This document shows positions 46,275-54,873 of a DNA stretch of 64,000 bases, one piece after another (the stretch's first letter is position 1; every line of letters starts with the position of its first letter). The notes under the pieces are model-generated. The model had not been told where the DNA came from. It saw only the letters and a program-made list of their open reading frames with translations, and searched no databases. The DNA comes from Flavobacteriales bacterium. GTDB taxonomy: Bacteria; Bacteroidota; Bacteroidia; Flavobacteriales_F; PHOS-HE28. Both the position numbers and the translations under genes were made by a program. Location: assembly GCA_016719225.1 (NCBI GenBank), contig JADKAN010000001.1, positions 186,001 through 250,000 on the forward strand, given 5' to 3'.

Positions 46275-47804
46275 ATGGAACGATCCACCACCGCAAATGC
46301 CCCCGGGCATCGCGTAAGCCCCGCCAATGGTGCGGCCACCGCAGCAGACCGCTTCGCTGCCCAAGGTTTCACTTACGATGATGTGCTGCTTGTGCCAGCG
46401 TACTCCGAGGTGTTGCCCAGGTCCGTGGATATCCGCTCGCGCTTCAGCCGTAACATCGCATTGAACCTGCCCATCGTGTCCGCGGCCATGGACACGGTAA
46501 CGGGTGCGGATCTTGCGATCGCCATCGCGCAGCAGGGTGGTATCGGCGTGGTCCACAAGAACCAAACGATCACGGAACAAGCTGAAGAAGTGCGTCGCGT
46601 AAAGCGTAGCGAAAGCGGCATGATCACAGACCCGGTGAAACTGATGGAAGGGGCGACCGTTGGTGATGCGATGCGCCTGATGGCGGAGCATGGCATTGGC
46701 GGGATCCCTGTGGTGGACAAGGCCGATAAGCTTGTCGGTATCGTTACCAACCGTGACCTGCGCTTCGAGAAAGTAATGGCTAAGCCCGTTGCCGAGGTAA
46801 TGACGAGTGAGCATGTCATCACCGCGAAGCCGGATGTCACCATGGCACAGGCAGCGGATATTCTACAGGAGTTCAAGATCGAAAAGCTGCCGGTGGTGGA
46901 TGCCGAAGGAAAACTCGTTGGCTTGGTGACTTACAAGGACATCATCAAACTGAAGCAAAGCCCCAATGCGTGCAAGGACCATTTGGGACGGCTGCGTGTT
47001 GCCGCTGCCATTGGGGTTACTGGCGATAGCTTAGAGCGCGCCACCGCACTTGTGAACGCAGGTGTTGACGCGTTGGTGATCGATACGGCCCACGGGCATC
47101 ATATCGGTGTGCAGGACATGCTTCGAAGCATCCGCAAAGCTTTTCCGAAGGTGGATCTCGTTGTTGGCAATGTGGCTACAGCGGCCGCTGCAAAAGCATT
47201 GGTGGAAGCTGGCGCCGATGCTGTGAAAGTGGGGATCGGACCGGGCAGCATTTGTACCACGCGCATCATCGCGGGCGTGGGCGTCCCGCAACTGACAGCA
47301 GTGCACGACTGCGCTCAAGCCATCGCCGGAAGCGGAGTTCCCGTCATTGCTGATGGAGGGATCCGCTACACGGGCGACATGGTGAAGGCCATTGCCGGTG
47401 GAGCGGATTGTGTGATGATCGGGTCGCTATTCGCAGGGGTGGAAGAAAGTCCAGGGGAAACGGTGATCTACGAAGGCCGCCGTTTCAAGACCTATCGTGG
47501 CATGGGCAGCCTGGAGGCTATGCAACGCGGCAGCAAGGACCGCTACTTCCAGGACATGGAAGAGGACGTCAAAAAGCTCGTGCCCGAGGGTATCAGCGGA
47601 CGGGTACCCTATAAAGGTCCTTTGCAGGAAGTAGTGGTGCAGCTTGAAGGCGGACTGCGTGCCGGCATGGGGTACTGCGGCGCGGCGGATATTGCCGCTT
47701 TGCAGCAAGCAACGTTCATGCGCATCACGGCAGCGGGTATGAAGGAGAGCCACCCGCACGATGTGTTCATCACGCGGGAAGCACCGAACTATAGCGTCGG
47801 ATAG
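46275..47804 (+). CDS. guaB: IMP dehydrogenase
   Basis: 509 residues from the ATG at 46275; the upstream frame is not homologous. FTYDDVLLVPAYSEVLP begins the barrel. Two CBS domains occupy about 120-235. The catalytic cysteine is in KVGIGPGSICTTRIIAGVGV, followed by the GSLFAGVEESPGE region. The enzyme oxidises IMP to XMP with NAD, the committed step to GMP. Its 3' end overlaps the convergent TIGR02757 gene by 16 bases. A slightly longer N terminus (SPANGAATAADRF) than usual is present. Confidence 0.96.
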   Translation: MERSTTANAPGHRVSPANGAATAADRFAAQGFTYDDVLLVPAYSEVLPRSVDIRSRFSRNIALNLPIVSAAMDTVTGADLAIAIAQQGGIGVVHKNQTITEQAEEVRRVKRSESGMITDPVKLMEGATVGDAMRLMAEHGIGGIPVVDKADKLVGIVTNRDLRFEKVMAKPVAEVMTSEHVITAKPDVTMAQAADILQEFKIEKLPVVDAEGKLVGLVTYKDIIKLKQSPNACKDHLGRLRVAAAIGVTGDSLERATALVNAGVDALVIDTAHGHHIGVQDMLRSIRKAFPKVDLVVGNVATAAAAKALVEAGADAVKVGIGPGSICTTRIIAGVGVPQLTAVHDCAQAIAGSGVPVIADGGIRYTGDMVKAIAGGADCVMIGSLFAGVEESPGETVIYEGRRFKTYRGMGSLEAMQRGSKDRYFQDMEEDVKKLVPEGISGRVPYKGPLQEVVVQLEGGLRAGMGYCGAADIAALQQATFMRITAAGMKESHPHDVFITREAPNYSVG

Positions 47805-48598
47805 GATTTTCCTTCCACGCCCAAGCCGAACAGCGCTATATCATATTTCACCGGGTCCGTTGCGTTGAATGATCGCAATACCGCGGTAAGTTCCTGCACG
47901 CTTTTCCAATCGTCCTGTTTCCGGCGCAGCAAGCCCAGTTCGCGTGCAACGCGGCCCGTGTGTACATCCAGTGGAACGTGCAATGCACTGGCGGGAATGC
48001 GTTTCCACAAGCCTAGGTCGATGCCGCGATCATTGGGACGCACCATCCAGCGGAGGAACATGTTGATGCGCTTCGCATTGCTGCCCCGAGCAGGGTCGGC
48101 AACGTGTTTGTGGGTGCGCGGCTCGTGTTCAGGTTCAAAGAAGCGCCCCCGGAACAACGTGATCATATCCTCTATAGGAGGAAGCGGCGCTGCTTTTTCC
48201 GTTGATAGGAAAGCGGCTTCCAATCCGCCATGTTCGTTGTACAGATGCCGTAGCGCAAAAACGAATTGCCGAAGGTCCAACGCATTGAACGTGCGATGCA
48301 CGAACTGATCCAATCGTTCCAGATCCCTAGGGCCGGCGTTCATCACGAATTCGAAAGGTGCCCGATCCATCAGGTCCGCAAGTTTCCAAGCGTTGGTAAT
48401 GATGGTTTTCCGCTGGCCCCAAGCAATGGTGGCTGTGATGAAACCGATGGTTTCAGCGTCTTCGCGTTTGTTGAACGAACGCGGTATCTGCACCGGGTCG
48501 TTAGCGATGAAGTCCGGTGTGGCTAGGCGTTCGTAAGCATCATCCAACAAGACATGGACTTCCTCGAGGGCGGGAAAGCGGTGGTGGGAACGTGACAT
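47789..48598 (-). CDS. TIGR02757/DUF2400 family protein
   Basis: 269 residues from the Met of MSRSHHRFPALEEVHVLLDD. The pattern FNKREDAETIGFITATIAWG, then RINMFLRWMVRPNDRGID and HVPLDVHTGRVARELGLL, matches the TIGR02757 family, which is widespread in Bacteroidota and has no proven function. The last motif resembles the helix-hairpin region of the base-excision glycosylase fold, so a nucleic-acid role is possible but unproven. It overlaps guaB convergently. Confidence 0.85.
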   Translation of the reverse strand: MSRSHHRFPALEEVHVLLDDAYERLATPDFIANDPVQIPRSFNKREDAETIGFITATIAWGQRKTIITNAWKLADLMDRAPFEFVMNAGPRDLERLDQFVHRTFNALDLRQFVFALRHLYNEHGGLEAAFLSTEKAAPLPPIEDMITLFRGRFFEPEHEPRTHKHVADPARGSNAKRINMFLRWMVRPNDRGIDLGLWKRIPASALHVPLDVHTGRVARELGLLRRKQDDWKSVQELTAVLRSFNATDPVKYDIALFGLGVEGKSYPTL

Positions 48599-48717
48599 GC
48601 TTATGGGCTCGAAGAGGCCTGGACGTGCCGGGCCAAAGGTGAGCACCGGGAATTAGTGTGATGGTTCCTAGGCTCACGCTTGGGTCAATGAAAACCCTTG
48701 CGGAATGGTATGCAACA

Positions 48718-48746
48718 AAAAAGCGGACCTTGTAAAGGTCCGCTTT
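48718..48746 (-). terminator. Rho-independent terminator for SprB-repeat-like gene
   Basis: An 11-bp perfect stem (48721-48731 with 48735-48745) around GTA is followed by a T run on the minus strand. It lies 20 bases past the end of the gene at 48766. Confidence 0.85.
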
Positions 48747-48765
48747 CCGTTGGGTTGATCCCATG

Positions 48766-49476
48766 TTATTGGCGCGGCGGCGTGCTGGTGACATTGGAAC
48801 CGCCTGTACCGCCCGTGTTCCCGGTGCTCGGCCTTGTGGCGGCGGGGCTGGTGCTACCGGAGGTGTGCGTGCCGGAGTTGTTGCCGGTAGGACGTTGCGT
48901 GCCGGTGCGGTCCGGGGTTTTGGTCGTGGGCTTCGGGCGGTGTGTAGGGCCAGGGTTGCGCACCGGGGTTTTCGTGCCGGTAACTCCGCCAGTGGTGGTC
49001 CCGGTGGTCACTTCCACAGGGTCATTGCTTACTGGATCCAACGGACCGGTAGTAGGACGCAGCTTGGCTTCTGTTCCTGGCTTCTTCTCTTCTTGATCCC
49101 GTTTTGCTGGCGGGATCGGCAATGGTTCGTTCGTCCCGCAATTGAAGGGCACGTTGATCTTCACAACACCAACGGTACCGCATCCGGTGGCGATCTGGCC
49201 TTCGGCGTCCATCACCGTTACACAACCGCCCATGCTTCCTTGGGAAGGTCCGCTGATCTGTGTGTATGGTGCTGTACCGCCCACGGCATGCCATATGAAA
49301 CTGCCTTGTGAATCCATGGAACTGCGCACCACCGGTCCATCATCCGTTCCGTTCAGGCCATCGGAACAGACATAATTCTTCACCACGGCGTCGGTGGTGT
49401 GCACTACCACGAACAGCTTGCCCGTAGCCATGGCTGGAATAGAGGCTATCAACAAGGGGAAGATGAGCACTTTCAT
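48766..49476 (-). CDS. Small secreted protein with one SprB-like repeat and Thr/Gly/Pro tail
   Basis: 236 residues. A signal peptide (VLIFPLLIASIPAMA) is followed by a strand-rich unit with VGGTAPYTQISGPSQGSMGG and CVTVMDAEGQIATG. The order GGTAPYT...VTVxDAxG is that of the SprB/gliding adhesin repeat. After residue ~130 the chain is low-complexity Thr/Gly/Pro/Ser, resembling a cell-surface stalk. No sorting domain of the type A or B pattern is visible at the C terminus, so the route to the surface is unclear. A strong terminator follows. Confidence 0.6.
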   Translation of the reverse strand: MKVLIFPLLIASIPAMATGKLFVVVHTTDAVVKNYVCSDGLNGTDDGPVVRSSMDSQGSFIWHAVGGTAPYTQISGPSQGSMGGCVTVMDAEGQIATGCGTVGVVKINVPFNCGTNEPLPIPPAKRDQEEKKPGTEAKLRPTTGPLDPVSNDPVEVTTGTTTGGVTGTKTPVRNPGPTHRPKPTTKTPDRTGTQRPTGNNSGTHTSGSTSPAATRPSTGNTGGTGGSNVTSTPPRQ

Positions 49477-49609
49477 GGGCTTTTAATTTTATTCCGCATG
49501 ACAATGTACGTTTCCCTGCGGCCCTTTTGCAAATGGAGTTTTTTGGCCCGGCATATGCCGGACCACCATCGGTAATTTACAAAGCAGCAACGGTAAAGAG
49601 GTGCTCGGC

Positions 49610-50407
49610 TTAATCCTGCCTTTGCCAATTCTTCTCGATCACTTCCAAGAGTTCCTCGTGGATAGCACTGTTGCTGGCCACGATCTCTTCATCGAAAACC
49701 GGGTCTTTGCTGGGCCGGAACCCACTGACCTTCCCGCCCGCTTCCCGCACCAGGATGATCCCTGCCGCCACATCCCAGCTATTGAGCCCATATTCATAGA
49801 ACGCTTCAAAACGTCCGCAGGCCACGTATGCCAGATCGGCTGCGGCGCTCCCTAATCTGCGAATGCCGCGTGTGCGGTGCATCAGCTCGCGCAGCAGATC
49901 CATGTATTCGCTCTCGAAACCGAAATCATCGTACGGGAACCCGGTGGCCAGCAGGCTTTCCTGCAACTGGCTCCGCTTGGAAACCGCAATGGGCTTTCCG
50001 TTCATGGTAGCCCCCCCGCCGCGATACGCCGCGAAGCATTCGTCGCGGTTTACTTCGACCACCACGCCGAGTTGGATCTCTCCGTCCTTGATCAACGCCA
50101 CGCTGGTGCAATAACAAGGCACGCCATGCACGAAGTTGGTGGTGCCGTCCAGTGGATCGATGATCCAGTTCAGCCCCTCCACTTTTTCCCCCGTGCCTTC
50201 CTCGGCGATGAAGCCGGCTTCCGGGAGCAGATCCTTCAAGGCGTCAACGAAGCGCTGTTCGGCCGTGGTGTCCACGTGGCTTACCAGGTTGTTGTGGCTT
50301 TTGTTCTCCACGTTGGCCTCGGTGATGCCCGCGCTTTCCATGCGGATGAAAGCGGCGATCTCACGGCTGAGCAATGCAACTTCTTCAGTGAGCTGTTTCA
50401 GTTCCAT
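49610..50407 (-). CDS. suhB: Inositol monophosphatase family protein
   Basis: 265 residues from the Met of MELKQLTEEVALLSREIAAF. The metal and phosphate motifs are complete: EEGTGEK (the first Glu), IDPLDGTTNFVHG and NSWDVAAGIILVREAGG. The family dephosphorylates inositol-1-phosphate and related sugar phosphates. The start overlaps the end of lgt by 23 bases, so the two are likely translated from one mRNA. The gene symbol is by similarity only. Confidence 0.85.
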   Translation of the reverse strand: MELKQLTEEVALLSREIAAFIRMESAGITEANVENKSHNNLVSHVDTTAEQRFVDALKDLLPEAGFIAEEGTGEKVEGLNWIIDPLDGTTNFVHGVPCYCTSVALIKDGEIQLGVVVEVNRDECFAAYRGGGATMNGKPIAVSKRSQLQESLLATGFPYDDFGFESEYMDLLRELMHRTRGIRRLGSAAADLAYVACGRFEAFYEYGLNSWDVAAGIILVREAGGKVSGFRPSKDPVFDEEIVASNSAIHEELLEVIEKNWQRQD

Positions 50408-51578
50408 TCGTGTTCCGATTACGGAGCCAGAGGATGCCTCCAACGCCAAGTACGATAAGTCCCAAGGCGATGAGCTCCGCTTGGGTCCAACTGCCGAGGA
50501 ACAGGTTGTTCACCCGGATTTGTTCTATCAAAAAGCGCTCCACGCCGTTGAAAATGAGGTAGGTGCAGAACAGCACACCCGGCAAGGTTATCCGCTTCCG
50601 CAACCACCACAGCACGGCGAAGAGCGAAATGCACATGATCACCTCGTACAGCGGTGTTGGGTAAACGCCCGGGACAAGATGGGTACCATAGCCGGGGAAG
50701 ATGGTGCCGCTTGTCATTACCTCCCCCACATATCCACCCCTGTGCGGGCCCAACACGGCGTTCACGTTGTTGGGGTAGTCGTAACTCCATAGCCATTGCG
50801 GGATCCAGCTGGGTCTAGGTGAGGTATTGGCGATGCCCCAGTCACCATCGCCGGCCACTTGGCATCCCAATCGCCCGATACCGTAAGCCAGCATAAGGCC
50901 CGGTGCGGCCGAGTCCATGCTCGGAAGCACCGCCATGCCATTTTTCTTGAAGTAACGCACCACCATGAAGCCCGCGACGATGAGGCCTCCGTACATGGTG
51001 AGGCCGGAAATAATATCCTTGATCGAGCCCGTAGCCAACAGGTCCAAGAAGTCCTTGGGGCTTTCCAGCCAATGGAACACCTTGGCACCGATGAACCCCC
51101 AGAGTGCCGCTGTGAGCGTGATGTTGCCGCCGTGCTGCGCAGGATGGATGGTGACGATCTCTTCCTTCGGTTCCTTCAGCCGCTGCTTTTCCTTTTCGCG
51201 CCAGAGCAGCCAAACGAAGAAGGCCGCCACGGCAATGCCGCCGATGATGTTGCCTGTTCCGCTCAATAAAAAGGCAGGAGGGTCCGCCGTTACTTCCGCA
51301 GTGTTCAGCAGGATGTACAGCCCTTTCCAGCCCACCACGAAACCCACTATGCCCTGCATGATGAGCTCGGCCGGCTTGGCGCCCTCGCCAACCATCACTT
51401 TTCGCACGCTGGGTTTGATCAGGCCCAGACCTTCTTTCCTTTTTAACTCCAGCACCAAGGTCCAATAGGCGCCCATGAAGGCCAACGCCACGAAGAAGCC
51501 GAAGCTGTTCAGGAATTTCAGGACCGGCCAGTCCAGTCCGGTAAGGTCGAGGAGGGCGTGGTAGAGGGTGGGGTACAT
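50385..51578 (-). CDS. lgt: Prolipoprotein diacylglyceryl transferase
   Basis: 397 residues with about eight membrane helices. The Lgt signature appears as MLAYGIGRLGCQVAGDGDWG, with the invariant Arg; later GVYPTPLYEVIMC and FLIEQIRVN match. The enzyme moves diacylglycerol from phosphatidylglycerol to the Cys of lipoboxes at the inner membrane. It is longer than the E. coli enzyme (~290); an insert after ~130 (RLKEPKEEIVTIHPA) accounts for part of this and is found in other Bacteroidota forms. The lipoprotein at 11769 is a plausible substrate. Confidence 0.85.
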   Translation of the reverse strand: MYPTLYHALLDLTGLDWPVLKFLNSFGFFVALAFMGAYWTLVLELKRKEGLGLIKPSVRKVMVGEGAKPAELIMQGIVGFVVGWKGLYILLNTAEVTADPPAFLLSGTGNIIGGIAVAAFFVWLLWREKEKQRLKEPKEEIVTIHPAQHGGNITLTAALWGFIGAKVFHWLESPKDFLDLLATGSIKDIISGLTMYGGLIVAGFMVVRYFKKNGMAVLPSMDSAAPGLMLAYGIGRLGCQVAGDGDWGIANTSPRPSWIPQWLWSYDYPNNVNAVLGPHRGGYVGEVMTSGTIFPGYGTHLVPGVYPTPLYEVIMCISLFAVLWWLRKRITLPGVLFCTYLIFNGVERFLIEQIRVNNLFLGSWTQAELIALGLIVLGVGGILWLRNRNTNGTETAH

Positions 51579-51909
51579 GGGCGATCAGTGCGGTCAAGGG
51601 AGAAATATTGCCGCCACGGATGGGGGTCGCGAGGAGGTGATGGATGCCGTAGGATGCACAGTCGGGGCGTAAAGGGCGGAGGTGTGCCTATTGATGAGCA
51701 TCGTGCGTTCCACATTTGGCCCAATGGCCGGTATGCCGCGGTAAAGCGGTGGCGAAGATACCGGACCACTGGAAATTGGATCCGTACATCTTCTGATCAA
51801 GCTTGATGAACGTCTAAGAAGGTGCATGTGGATCTAGTGGTGCAGCATGTATCACAAAAAAAGGAGGGCGCCCGATCCGGGAGCCCTCCTCATGCATTGT
51901 TGATCCGGC
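51579..51909. other. Intergenic region upstream of lgt
   Basis: This stretch has no supported gene. It contains the terminator at 51862-51890; nothing else is seen. Confidence 0.6.
51856..51890 (-). terminator. Rho-independent terminator after T9SS-domain remnant
   Basis: An 8-bp outer stem (51862-51869 with 51883-51890) with an inner CCCG/CGGG extension is followed by a long T run on the minus strand. It lies about 20 bases beyond the end of the sorting-domain remnant, which suggests that a gene once ended here. Confidence 0.8.
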
Positions 51910-52140
51910 TCACTGTTTCATAAAGCGGGTGCGGGCTTGGATGTTGCCTTTCGCATCAGCGATCAATAGGCTGTAGCTTCCTGGAGCAAGGTTCATGCTT
52001 ACGGGGTTATGTGTTAAGGTCCGATCTGAATGATCAGGAGTGATCCCAGACGAAGAAAGCAAATATTTTCGACCTGGTGGGGGAAAGGTCAGCAGAGCCT
52101 TATCCTCGGCGATCGACCAACCAAGAAGGACACAGAGCGG
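51910..52140 (-). pseudogene. Orphan tail of a T9SS cargo gene (sorting-domain remnant)
   Basis: The minus frame ending in TGA at 51910 reads VSMNLAPGSYSLLIADAKGN and then IQARTRFMKQ, a good match to the last strands of a type A sorting domain. The frame continues open upstream to about 52155 (GWSIAEDKALLTFPPPGRKY) but without a typical FPNP motif or a start, and it is followed by a terminator. It looks like the 3' stump of a cargo gene whose body has been deleted, next to mtaB. A sequence error would not explain the missing body. Confidence 0.6.
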
Positions 52141-52155
52141 GCCCGGAGATCGATG

Positions 52156-53490
52156 TCAAGCGCTGACCATGCCTGGGATGGTGCCCACCACATGCCCGTC
52201 GCTGTTCAACGCGCCGATCCTCACGGTGGCCATGGCGTTGATAAGCTGCGCATCGAAGGGGATTGCGACCCGGATGTAGTTGTCAGTGTAACCGTATAGA
52301 TCTTCGGCGATGGCCACCCCGGAGGTTTCATCGCCATGCTCGAAAAGCACTTGTCGTGTCTCCCCGACGTGGCTTTCGTAGAATTCACGTTGCAGCTTGC
52401 TGCCGAGGATGCGCAGTTGCTTTGTGCGCTCGCGACGGATATTCATCGGCACACCTTCGTCCATGCGGACAGCTGTCGTGTTGGCGCGTTCGCTGAAGGT
52501 GAATACGTGCAGGTAGTTCACGTCGATGGAACGCAGGAACGCATGGGTCTTCAGGAACTCCTCATCCCTCTCTCCCGGGGTGCCGGTGATGACGTCCGCG
52601 CCAATGCATGCATGGGGCATGACCCGCTTGATGTGCGCCACGCGGTCCGCATAAAGAGCAGTGTCGTAGCGGCGGCGCATACGCTTCAGTATTTCGTCGC
52701 TGCCGCTTTGCAAAGGCATGTGGAAGTGCGGCGCGAAACGTTGGCTCCCGGCCACGAAGTCGATCACGTCATCGCTGCACAAGTTGGGCTCGATGCTACT
52801 GATACGGAAGCGCTCGATGCCATCGATCCGGTCCAACGCTTCGACGAGCTGCAGGAAATTCTCGCCGTGCGCCCTGCCGAAATCACCGGTGTTCACACCG
52901 GTGAGCACGATCTCCTTGACGCCAGTTGCAGCAATGTTCCGCGCCTGCTGTACGGTTTCATCGATGGTGCCACTACGGCTCCTTCCACGGGCCAAGGGTA
53001 TGGTGCAGAAGGAGCAGAAGTAGTCACAGCCGTCCTGTACTTTCAGGAAGGTGCGCGTCCGGTCATTGGCATTGTAGGACGGGATGAACGTCTTCACGTC
53101 CTTGATGGCCCCGAACTTCATCAGTGCTACGGCCTGCTTGCCTTCAAGCGCTTCAATATGCTCGGCCAGGTCGAACTTTTCATTCGCGCCCAATACCAGG
53201 TCCACTCCGGGTATCGCTGCGATCTCTGCCGGCTTCAACTGCGCATAGCAACCTACCACCGCAATGAACGCATCGGGGTTGATGGATAGGAACCGGCGCA
53301 CATGGCGGCGGCATTCCTTGTCCGCATTTTCCGTTACGCTGCAGGTGTTCAATACGAAGACGTCCGGACGCTCTTCCACCCTTATCCGTGCATATCCCGC
53401 CTCTTCCAACGAACGCGCCAAGGTGCTGCTCTCCGCGAAGTTGAGCTTGCAGCCCAAGGTGTGGAAGGCAACGGTGCGCGGGGTGCTCAT
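52156..53490 (-). CDS. mtaB: tRNA (t6A37) methylthiotransferase
   Basis: 444 residues from the Met of MSTPRTVAFHTLGCKLNFAE. The N-terminal UPF0004 domain supplies Cys residues (TLGCKLN, LNTCSV, VVGCYAQ), and the radical-SAM cluster motif is GCDYFCSFCTIP. The sequence TLGCKLNFAES distinguishes MtaB from MiaB (SYGCQMN). The enzyme adds a methylthio group to t6A37 in ANN-decoding tRNAs. The gene ends directly before the T9SS-domain remnant. Confidence 0.9.
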   Translation of the reverse strand: MSTPRTVAFHTLGCKLNFAESSTLARSLEEAGYARIRVEERPDVFVLNTCSVTENADKECRRHVRRFLSINPDAFIAVVGCYAQLKPAEIAAIPGVDLVLGANEKFDLAEHIEALEGKQAVALMKFGAIKDVKTFIPSYNANDRTRTFLKVQDGCDYFCSFCTIPLARGRSRSGTIDETVQQARNIAATGVKEIVLTGVNTGDFGRAHGENFLQLVEALDRIDGIERFRISSIEPNLCSDDVIDFVAGSQRFAPHFHMPLQSGSDEILKRMRRRYDTALYADRVAHIKRVMPHACIGADVITGTPGERDEEFLKTHAFLRSIDVNYLHVFTFSERANTTAVRMDEGVPMNIRRERTKQLRILGSKLQREFYESHVGETRQVLFEHGDETSGVAIAEDLYGYTDNYIRVAIPFDAQLINAMATVRIGALNSDGHVVGTIPGMVSA

Positions 53491-53655
53491 TCTGAACGGG
53501 TTCCGGCAGTTTAGGGTCTTGCAGGTTGCGCCGGTAGGCATTGCAAGGGCCGCGAAGGTACCGCGTGCACTAAAACGCTCATTTTTCCATGTGCTGTGAA
53601 AATTCCGGGCAACCCTTTAAGCAACCCCGCGTCTTCCAGTCCCATACTCAAGTCA

Positions 53656-53763
53656 ATGGCCCATACCGCTCCGCTCAACCGTTCCCGCGTCATTTTTTAT
53701 GCCGGTCTCATCAGTGCCGGATTGGCGCTGTTCTTCCTCACCTTGGCCTATACCCCTATGTAA
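53656..53763 (+). CDS. Possible 35-residue single-helix membrane protein
   Basis: The frame reads MAHTAPLNRSRVIFYAGLIS and continues with a hydrophobic helix (AGLALFFLTLAYTPM). It ends 22 bases before the TraB/GumN gene on the same strand. Its length and clean topology suggest a real small protein; no family is recognised. Confidence 0.45.
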   Translation: MAHTAPLNRSRVIFYAGLISAGLALFFLTLAYTPM

Positions 53764-53785
53764 AGCGGGGGACTATCTTGCGGCC

Positions 53786-54646
53786 ATGCGCAACTGGTGC
53801 ATCGCCGCAGCATTGGTCCCTGTTCTTGCATTCGCGCAAGCTGAAGGTGGTGGCTTGCTTTGGTCTATTTCCGGCAACGGGCTGAGTCGCCCGAATTATG
53901 TGCTTGGCACCGTCCACAGTCGGGATGCCCGTGCCTATGAACATGCCACATCGCTCTTGCCTTATCTACAAAGCCAGGATGCTTTAGCCGGAGAGCTGGA
54001 TCTTGCTGACGGTGCGATGGCGAGCGGCATGATGATGAAGGCCATGGTGCTGCCTCCGGGGAAGGATCTCGCGGACCTGATGAGCAAGCACAAGTACAAA
54101 AAAGTGAAGACCGCCGTAGCGCATGATCTCGGTCCAATGGCGATCATTGCCTTACGGTTGAAGCCCTTTTACCTGATGGCTCTGTTGGGAGAGACCGCCA
54201 TGCGTTCCGATAGTGCCGAGGTGCTGGACCAGTATCTCCAACGGCAGGCCAGGTTAATGGGGAAGGAAGTGGTGGGATTGGAAAAGCCCGAGGAGCAGTT
54301 GGCCACCGTGGAGGATCTTCCATTGAAGCAGCAGGCCGACATGCTCTATGACCTGGTGCGTAACGATCTTTATCGGAAGGACATGGAGCGGATGCTGGAC
54401 GCTTACGCGAAGGAGGATCTTGCGGGCCTTACCCGGATCGCTGCAATAGGAGGCCTTCCGAAGGAATTCAGCGATCGCCTGATCGATGACCGGAACGCGA
54501 CCATGGCTTTGCGTATGGACAGCCTGATGCAGAACGGACGCAGCTGGTTCTTCGCCATCGGTGCGGCGCATTTGCCTGAACCGGTCGGGGTGTTGGAGCG
54601 CTTGCGCAGGATGGGGTATCGCGTGGAAGGGGTTAGGTTGGAGTAA
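53786..54646 (+). CDS. TraB/GumN family protein
   Basis: 286 residues from the ATG at 53786. A short signal peptide (MRNWCIAAALVPVLAFAQ) leads into WSISGNGLSRPNYVLGTVHS, the start of the GumN/TraB fold, with the conserved GTxH motif. The C-terminal WFFAIGAAHLPEPVGVLERL contains the second conserved H. Members are membrane-surface or periplasmic proteins, with proposed metalloprotease-like activity for some. The role here is unknown. Confidence 0.8.
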   Translation: MRNWCIAAALVPVLAFAQAEGGGLLWSISGNGLSRPNYVLGTVHSRDARAYEHATSLLPYLQSQDALAGELDLADGAMASGMMMKAMVLPPGKDLADLMSKHKYKKVKTAVAHDLGPMAIIALRLKPFYLMALLGETAMRSDSAEVLDQYLQRQARLMGKEVVGLEKPEEQLATVEDLPLKQQADMLYDLVRNDLYRKDMERMLDAYAKEDLAGLTRIAAIGGLPKEFSDRLIDDRNATMALRMDSLMQNGRSWFFAIGAAHLPEPVGVLERLRRMGYRVEGVRLE

Positions 54647-54873
54647 AGTCGAACCAGGGATCAGGACTTGGCTGACACTGTTGACAGGAAACCTTGTCCG
54701 GCTCAGTCCCTTATTAATTTGGATCGGATCCGCATAGGTCAGGATCTTCACAGGGCATTTGGTGGATAGCTTGGAGGCGTTGGGAGTCCTGTCCCACAAA
54801 CGTGTGGTACTTCCACTTGGCCCAGAAAAAGTCGGCAGTCGATAAAGTGGCAGGAGGCAGGCTGTTGAGGCGT

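Noticed and set aside
45190..46296. 368-codon minus-strand frame
   Set aside because: Antisense to the gliding-motility-type protein; no domain or signal.
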